From: Oscillospiraceae bacterium
GTDB lineage: Bacteria; Bacillota; Clostridia; Oscillospirales; Butyricicoccaceae
DNA: 12,095 bases
Assembly: GCA_902797555.1 (NCBI GenBank)
Contig: CADBTM010000239.1
Location: 1 to 12,095 of the forward strand
Reading direction: 5' to 3'
The notes beneath the pieces were generated by a model. It saw nothing but the letters and a program-made list of their open reading frames with translations. It searched no databases and was not told the DNA's origin. The translations under genes were made by a program, and so were the position numbers. The first letter of the stretch is position 1. Every line of letters starts with the position of its first letter. Of this stretch, positions 7,838-12,095 are shown piece by piece.

Positions 7838-8733
7838 AGAGTACCTCCCGTTTGCTGTTTCCAAAGGCGATCCTCCCGCAGGTCGATAACAAGCGGGGTC
7901 AGGCAGAGCAGCAGGTAAACAATCTGAAAGCTGACGGGAAAGGCACCCGGAGGTGCCCCCTTCACCGTGGGATAATAGCGCCAGAAAAAGCCTCCCGTCG
8001 CCCAGCCGGCGGCAATATACAAGCCGCACGCGATCAGCCAGATGAGCGCTGCCCGATCCCGTCCGTCCAGACGGTAGATGGAAAAGGCAGTGCGTCCCGG
8101 CAGTCCATAGCCTCGGCTGCGCATGCTGTCGGCGGTCTCGATGGCGTTTTCCAGCGACCATGTGATCAGGATGGACAGGACGGTGACGGCGCTTTTGATG
8201 CGCTGGGGCAGCGAACCGTTGTCCCCTTCTCTGCCCACCGAGCGCTGCGCCTCACGCACCACGTCCAGCTGTGCCTTGAAGCGGGGCACAAACCGCAGCG
8301 TCATGGAGAGCACCAGCGAAAGCGCGGGAATGATGCGGCCAAAGAGATATACGAACTTGTCGGAGGTCATGACCTCGGTGTAGCAGGCAAACCAGCTGAT
8401 GACGCACACCAGCATCATGGCTGCGGCTATGCCGTAAAAAATGCTTTCCAGCGTCAGCGGATTGCCCGAGGGAAGATAGGTGAGGATAGTGGCGCCCTCG
8501 TGGTTGAATGCCGGATTGATGACAGCAGCCAGAAGCAGCATGGGAAGCATATACACCAGACTGAAGCGCACCGCCCTGCTCCCCTTCAGATAGACGTGAT
8601 AGGCGACGGCGCAGCACAGGGACAGCGCCAGCGAGACGGGGTGCATGAAAAACATGGAAAACGCCAGCACCAGCGCAAAATAGAGGAAATTGACCAGCGG
8701 GTGAAACCCGGAAAAGCTATCTTTGTTCTTCAT
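7834..8733 (-). CDS. ecfT: ECF transporter T component (EcfT/CbiQ family)
   Basis: A 299-residue membrane protein that couples the ATPases to the S component. Hydrophobic segments are visible at about 12-48, 56-73, 98-117, 130-147, 228-247 and 268-284. The long cytoplasmic part carries the two short coupling motifs of the family: REAQRSVG (160-167) and ADSMRSRGYG (201-210), the latter in the setting SLENAIETADSM that is characteristic of CbiQ/EcfT proteins. ATG 8733 follows the stop of the surface-protein gene by 9 nt, with GAGG overlapping that stop. Its own stop overlaps the TIM-barrel start. The fused ATPase/S gene at the end of the operon supplies the remaining ECF parts, so this looks like a dedicated (group I) importer and not a shared module. 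Confidence 0.92.
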   Translation of the reverse strand: MKNKDSFSGFHPLVNFLYFALVLAFSMFFMHPVSLALSLCCAVAYHVYLKGSRAVRFSLVYMLPMLLLAAVINPAFNHEGATILTYLPSGNPLTLESIFYGIAAAMMLVCVISWFACYTEVMTSDKFVYLFGRIIPALSLVLSMTLRFVPRFKAQLDVVREAQRSVGREGDNGSLPQRIKSAVTVLSILITWSLENAIETADSMRSRGYGLPGRTAFSIYRLDGRDRAALIWLIACGLYIAAGWATGGFFWRYYPTVKGAPPGAFPVSFQIVYLLLCLTPLVIDLREDRLWKQQTGGTL

Positions 8734-8742
8734 AGATCCTCA

Positions 8743-10392
8743 TTACAAAAGATTTGCGATGCGCAGCAGCGCATACAGCATTTGTGCCACCTCGCACCGA
8801 CGGATGGGGACGGTGGGCTGGATGCTGAGGGCGGAATCGTCCAGGATCCCCTTATCATAGCACAGCGCCAGCGAGGAACGCGCCCAGTCGGCAGTCTTTA
8901 CATAATCGTCAAATTGCGCCAGCACGTCCCGGATGGCCGAGGTGTCATATTCTTCCCGGACGCCGCACAGCTTTGCGGCACGGGCCACCATAACGGCGGC
9001 CTCCTGCCGGGTGATGGTGGCATTGGGAGCAAATCGCCTGTCCCCCACGCCGTTGACGATCTGAAAGCTGTTTGCTGTACCCACATAGGAGGCAAACCAC
9101 TGGCTGCTCACATCGGAAAAGCTGCCGTTGGCCTTTGGCGTCAGCCCCAGAGCGCGGACGACGATGGCGCAAAACTCGGCCCGGGTCATGTTGGCATCGG
9201 GGTCAAACATGCCGTTGCCCTTGCCGTTGATGATGCCGCGCTGCGCCAGCGCCTCGATAGCCGTCCGGTTTGCGTGGGATTTGATATCGGGAAAGGTTGC
9301 CTTGGGATTGGTGATCGCAACGGCCTTTACCGCGGGATCCTTTCCCGCAAGGCCTGTCCCCGGGGCGTTGGACGCGCCGGTGGAGACCGAGATGGCGTCG
9401 CTCATGCGGTAAAGGCTGTTTTTGCCCTGCATGGCGCGAAGTGCGGCCACAAAGCCATAAAAGCCCTGTTCGGTGGCCATCTGGTCGGTGCTGGGAAAAG
9501 CGTGGACATGATGAAAGCCGTTTTCGTCGGTGCGGTAGGTCATCAGATTGTCCAGAATGGTGTTGCCGTTTTTGACAAATCGGGGGTCATCCACGGAAAT
9601 GCCCAGCTCGCACAAGCCCACCAGCACCTGGACGGCACTTTCACAGTTGGGCGTGCCCCAAGTGGAAAAACCGCCGTCGTCATTCTGCCGCCTGCTCATA
9701 CAGGTCAGGGCTTCGTCGGTCGCCTTTTTTACAGCGGGCTGATCCTGATACTTTGCAAGCGCCTGCAGCGCCATACCGGTGATGTCCGGATCGGAGACCT
9801 TGTCCCCCTCCTTTGCGGAGGGCGTGCCGCCAAAGAGGCTCCAGCCGCCGTCGGAAAGCTGGCAGGAGAGGATGCGGTCGATATACATCTGACGAGTAGC
9901 CTGCGTTTTGGCAGTGGGGTTTTGGGGCATGGGATAGTCGCCGCTGTCCAGGGCGACGAGCGCCCAGATGGGACCGTTGAGCCCCTGCCAGATCACCTGA
10001 TCATAGTCCCCCAGCGGGAGGGTAAGGTCATAGCCCGCAACGCTGCGGGCGTCCTTTCCGATGGCGGTCAGCGCAAGGATCACACGGCTGTATTCGGAAT
10101 ACTTTTTTTCGTGGATGACGCCCTTCCGTCCCGAAACGTAGCGCTCCACAGCAGAATAATAGTCCTGATAATACTTTTCCGGAACGTTTGCGCCGCTGCG
10201 GGCGAGGCCGAACACCGCCCAGTCCCCTGCCACCGAGCCAACACCGGGCTGGGGCACGGCCTTTTGCAAAAAGGCGGCGGTTTGGGCAGCAGCCTCGGAA
10301 AGGGTCTTTTCGCTGACGGCGGCATAGACAGGCGTACACAGTCCAAGCGTCAGCATCAGCGACAGAACCAGACAGATCCATTTCTTTTTCAT
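8743..10392 (-). CDS. Exported SLH-anchored protein with alpha/alpha-barrel (prenyltransferase/squalene-oxidase-type) repeats; possible corrinoid-capture protein
   Basis: A 549-residue exported protein. Start: ATG 10392, giving MKKKWICLVL; an in-frame GTG at 10407 lies inside the GGGGGAG ribosome site and is rejected. Residues 1-24 form a signal peptide (positive start, hydrophobic core, TPVYA cleavage site). Residues about 28-325 carry helical repeats with QLSDGGWSLFG (178-188), RQNDDGGFSTWG (235-246) and a weaker TDENGFHHVH (288-297), the pattern of prenyltransferase/squalene-oxidase repeats that build an alpha/alpha barrel. Intrinsic factor and transcobalamin use the same type of barrel as their cobalamin-binding alpha domain. 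After a linker come three SLH domains (about 365-415, 424-476, 486-545; SLH1 has FPDI, GMFDPDANMTRAE), which hold the protein on the cell wall. No DUF4430-type beta domain is present. As first gene of an ECF operon it is probably a surface binding protein; the ligand is inferred. An enzymatic terpene cyclase is unlikely given export and SLH anchoring. Confidence 0.87.
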   Translation of the reverse strand: MKKKWICLVLSLMLTLGLCTPVYAAVSEKTLSEAAAQTAAFLQKAVPQPGVGSVAGDWAVFGLARSGANVPEKYYQDYYSAVERYVSGRKGVIHEKKYSEYSRVILALTAIGKDARSVAGYDLTLPLGDYDQVIWQGLNGPIWALVALDSGDYPMPQNPTAKTQATRQMYIDRILSCQLSDGGWSLFGGTPSAKEGDKVSDPDITGMALQALAKYQDQPAVKKATDEALTCMSRRQNDDGGFSTWGTPNCESAVQVLVGLCELGISVDDPRFVKNGNTILDNLMTYRTDENGFHHVHAFPSTDQMATEQGFYGFVAALRAMQGKNSLYRMSDAISVSTGASNAPGTGLAGKDPAVKAVAITNPKATFPDIKSHANRTAIEALAQRGIINGKGNGMFDPDANMTRAEFCAIVVRALGLTPKANGSFSDVSSQWFASYVGTANSFQIVNGVGDRRFAPNATITRQEAAVMVARAAKLCGVREEYDTSAIRDVLAQFDDYVKTADWARSSLALCYDKGILDDSALSIQPTVPIRRCEVAQMLYALLRIANLL

Positions 10393-10394
10393 GG

Positions 10395-10405
10395 CAGACT
10401 CCCCC
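10395..10405 (-). promoter_or_regulatory. Ribosome binding site selecting ATG 10392
   Basis: On the minus strand GGGGGAG lies 6 nt before ATG 10392. It rules out the longer reading from GTG 10407, whose codon is part of the stretch just in front of this site, and it gives a normal signal peptide. Confidence 0.8.
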
Positions 10406-10421
10406 ACTTTCTTAATAATAT

Positions 10422-10451
10422 ATTATACCATGGATGGGTTTTTCCCGTCAA
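10422..10451 (-). promoter_or_regulatory. Sigma-A-type promoter of the surface protein / ECF operon
   Basis: On the minus strand -35 TTGACG (10446-10451; 5 of 6) and a perfect -10 TATAAT (10422-10427) are separated by 18 nt, with TGG in front of the -10 (extended type). Transcription would begin near 10415 and leave a leader of only about 23 nt before ATG 10392, too short for a riboswitch. Control, if any, must act on the promoter itself. Confidence 0.88.
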
Positions 10452-10488
10452 GGCGATGGAATACTCTTCTCTTTTCATGGGAAACCAG

Positions 10489-10517
10489 TGGACAACGGGC
10501 GGAAAAAGTGATAAAGT
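10489..10517 (+). promoter_or_regulatory. Probable promoter of the diguanylate cyclase gene
   Basis: TGGACA (10489-10494; 5 of 6) and TAAAGT (10512-10517; 4 of 6) are spaced 17 nt apart, with TGA before the -10 (extended type). It is divergent from the ECF-operon promoter; the two -35 boxes are 37 bp apart, so a protein bound between them could affect both. Weaker than its neighbour; no operator palindrome is evident. Confidence 0.5.
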
Positions 10518-10563
10518 GTAAATGGGATAAGATTGTTTTTCTTGCTGCAAGGCGAGGTGTAAT

Positions 10564-11946
10564 ATGAAGCGAAGAAAAGTCAGCTTTGCCACACAGATCC
10601 TTGTGGCTGTGTCTGTGCTGCTTTTGGCGGCCAGCACGGCACTGGGGATCGTTTTGACCCGGCAATCGGAACGCGCTATGTCGGTTTTGATCCAAAGCCG
10701 CATGCTGGATATCTCCAACACGGCCGCCGCCATGATGGACGGTGATGTGCTGGAGCAATTGACGGCGGAGGACGCGGGCACCGAGCCCTATGAGACTGCC
10801 CTCGCCTCTCTGCGGATCTTTCAGGAGAACATTGATCTGGAATACATCTACTGCATCCGGGACAACGGCGATGGGACGTTTTCCTTTACCGTCGATCCCA
10901 CCGTTCCCGATCCCGGTGTGTTCGGCGAGCCCGTGGTGACCACCGAAGCGCTGCGCACCGCCAGCCTGGGCAAGGCGTCCGTGGACACCGTGCCCTATGA
11001 GGACGCATGGGGCAGATTTTACAGTGCATACAGCCCGGTTTTTGACTCGGCGGGCAAGGTCGCCGGCATCGTGGCGGTGGATTTCGGCGCGGATTGGTTT
11101 GACAATCAGATCGCTCAGTTTACCAGAACCGTCCTGTTTTTGTCTGTCTTTTCGCTGGCGATTGGTTTGCTGATCGTCTTTTTGCTGGTGAGCCGGCTTT
11201 CCAGCGGCTTCCGTTCGCTGGACAAGAATCTGAACGGTCTGAGCGGCGATGTGGACACCCTTTCCAAAGAGCTGGAGGCTGTCTCCGCAGGAGGGCTCAA
11301 GCTGAGTTCTTCCGAACAGAAGCAGGAAAAGGTTGGGTTCTCCTCAGAGGATTATGCCCACGATGAAATCGGAGAGCTGAGCCAGAAGATCCGTTCGATC
11401 CAGAACGAGCTGCAAACCTATATCTCCTCCATTCACGCCCAGGCCTATTCCGACACCATGACCGGTACGAAAAACAAGGCCGCGTATCTGGAAGCTGTGG
11501 CTGCTCTGGAGCAAAAGATGGCAGACGGAAGCGCCGACTTTGCCATCGCCGTGGTGGACATCAACGGTATGAAGGAAACCAACGATACCTACGGACATGA
11601 CAGCGGCGACGCCATTCTGATCGCTGCGGCCGGAGCCATGAAGTCGGTTTTTGACCCGTCCTGTGTGTACCGCATCGGAGGAGACGAGTTTATCCTCGTT
11701 GCCGAGCACGCACAACCCCAGAGCTTTGAAGCCAAGCTGGAGGACGTGCGCCGGAATGTGGCGGCGTATAACGAGCAAAAGGGCGAGCAGGATCCTCCCC
11801 TTTATATCTCGTTGGGCGCAGCCTTTTACCGGGAGGGCGATCCCGAATACAAGGCTGTGTTCAACCGCGCAGACGACGCCATGTACGAGGACAAGGCGGC
11901 ATTCTACCACTTTCACGGGGAACGGCCGAGGCACATGGGTTTATGA
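10564..11946 (+). CDS. Membrane-bound diguanylate cyclase (GGDEF) with extracytoplasmic sensor domain
   Basis: A 460-residue protein that makes cyclic di-GMP from two GTP. Residues 8-31 and 188-209 are membrane helices; between them a roughly 155-residue extracytoplasmic region has the look of a Cache/PAS-like ligand sensor (for example YIYCIRDNGDGTFSF and YSPVFDSAGKVAGIVAVDF). A juxtamembrane linker with helical, partly coiled-coil character (about 215-290) leads to the GGDEF domain (about 293-450). There DINGMKETNDTYGHDSGD (332-349) holds the metal- and GTP-binding residues and RIGGDEF (370-376) is the intact active-site loop, so activity is expected. The RxxD inhibitory I-site, normally five residues before GGDEF, is absent (FDPS occupies that place), so product feedback there is unlikely. 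No EAL domain. ATG 10564 has GAGGTG 4 nt upstream. Divergent from the ECF operon; the sensed signal is unknown. Confidence 0.93.
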   Translation: MKRRKVSFATQILVAVSVLLLAASTALGIVLTRQSERAMSVLIQSRMLDISNTAAAMMDGDVLEQLTAEDAGTEPYETALASLRIFQENIDLEYIYCIRDNGDGTFSFTVDPTVPDPGVFGEPVVTTEALRTASLGKASVDTVPYEDAWGRFYSAYSPVFDSAGKVAGIVAVDFGADWFDNQIAQFTRTVLFLSVFSLAIGLLIVFLLVSRLSSGFRSLDKNLNGLSGDVDTLSKELEAVSAGGLKLSSSEQKQEKVGFSSEDYAHDEIGELSQKIRSIQNELQTYISSIHAQAYSDTMTGTKNKAAYLEAVAALEQKMADGSADFAIAVVDINGMKETNDTYGHDSGDAILIAAAGAMKSVFDPSCVYRIGGDEFILVAEHAQPQSFEAKLEDVRRNVAAYNEQKGEQDPPLYISLGAAFYREGDPEYKAVFNRADDAMYEDKAAFYHFHGERPRHMGL

Positions 11947-11963
11947 AACTGATCGATATACAT

Positions 11964-11995
11964 AAAAAAAGCACTGCAGATGCAGTGCTTTTTTT
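11964..11995 (+). terminator. Symmetric, bidirectional rho-independent terminator
   Basis: GCACTGC (11971-11977) and GCAGTGC (11982-11988) pair as a 7-bp stem around AGAT, flanked by seven A (11964-11970) and seven T (11989-11995). It ends the diguanylate cyclase transcript on the plus strand; on the minus strand the same hairpin and T-run lie 9 nt beyond the tRNA-Cys CCA end and can terminate that transcript too. Confidence 0.93.
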
Positions 11996-11997
11996 CT

Positions 11998-12072
11998 TGG
12001 AGGTGCCACCCAGATTTGAACTGGGGAGTGAAGGTTTTGCAGACCTTTGCCTTACCACTTGGCCACGGCACC
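11998..12072 (-). tRNA. tRNA-Cys (anticodon GCA)
   Basis: The minus strand folds into a full cloverleaf: acceptor stem GGTGCCG with TGGCACC (one G-T pair), D arm GCC...GGC containing AAGTGGTAA, anticodon stem AAGGT/ACCTT with loop CTGCAAA giving anticodon GCA, a 5-nt variable region, and T arm CCCAG-TTCAAAT-CTGGG. The discriminator base is U, as expected for tRNA-Cys, and the CCA end is encoded (11998-12000). The body is 72 nt without CCA. It is transcribed toward the diguanylate cyclase gene and shares its terminator. Confidence 0.97.
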
Positions 12073-12095
12073 GGATGTGTGAAGCGGTAAGAAAA

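Noticed and set aside
6857..8161. Longer, 434-residue version of the TIM-barrel protein starting upstream at 8161
   Set aside because: The added part is out-of-frame EcfT sequence; ATG 7837 has a good ribosome site and the usual ATGA overlap.
7852..10521. An 889-codon open frame on the plus strand opposite the EcfT and SLH genes
   Set aside because: It runs antisense across two well-supported genes, has no domain, and lacks a convincing ribosome site.
10393..10563. Cobalamin riboswitch before the surface protein operon
   Set aside because: A GTCCACTGG stretch loosely recalls conserved riboswitch bases, but it lies upstream of the promoter and no conserved core or stems are present.
11861..12058. 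A 65-codon minus-strand open frame overlapping the tRNA and terminator
   Set aside because: It runs through the tRNA-Cys gene and the terminator and has no ribosome site or domain.

Overview
The window reads as chromosomal DNA from a low-to-moderate-GC-tolerant Firmicute, most likely an anaerobic Clostridia member of the Oscillospirales type (GC-rich coding DNA, strong AGGAGG-type ribosome sites, SLH-anchored surface protein, ECF transporter, GPH-family sugar symporter). The assignment to a gut or other anaerobic habitat is inference. Coding is dense: no gene-free stretch exceeds about 170 bases.

Reading leftward on the minus strand from 10392 is a four-gene operon with its own promoter (10422-10451) and terminator (4158-4197). 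It encodes an exported SLH-anchored protein with an alpha/alpha-barrel (prenyltransferase/squalene-oxidase type repeat) domain, an ECF transporter T component, a metal-dependent TIM-barrel enzyme of the AP-endonuclease-2/xylose-isomerase-like superfamily, and a single polypeptide that fuses two ECF ATPases to a membrane S component. The junctions are 9 nt apart, overlapping ATGA, and overlapping TGATG, so the four proteins are very probably made together. The S component resembles the CbrT (predicted cobalamin) family; the surface protein has the fold class of the alpha domain of intrinsic factor/transcobalamin; and the TIM barrel belongs to the superfamily of the cobamide-remodelling enzyme CbiR. 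My working model is a corrinoid capture, import and remodelling system. Each of the three links is suggestive rather than proven, and there is no cobalamin riboswitch in front of the operon.

Further left on the same strand, from 4053, is a second operon with its own promoter (4108-4136): a cytoplasmic GH2 beta-galactosidase-like enzyme, a GT-B-fold (MurG/MGDG-synthase-like) protein of unknown activity, and the start of a GPH-family sugar:cation symporter that runs off the left edge. Together they look like uptake and intracellular breakdown of a beta-glycoside, with the glycosyltransferase-like protein as the puzzling member.

On the plus strand, divergent from the first operon, is a membrane-bound diguanylate cyclase with an extracytoplasmic sensor domain (10564-11946). 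It ends at a symmetric terminator that can also serve the tRNA-Cys(GCA) gene encoded toward it on the minus strand at 11998-12072.
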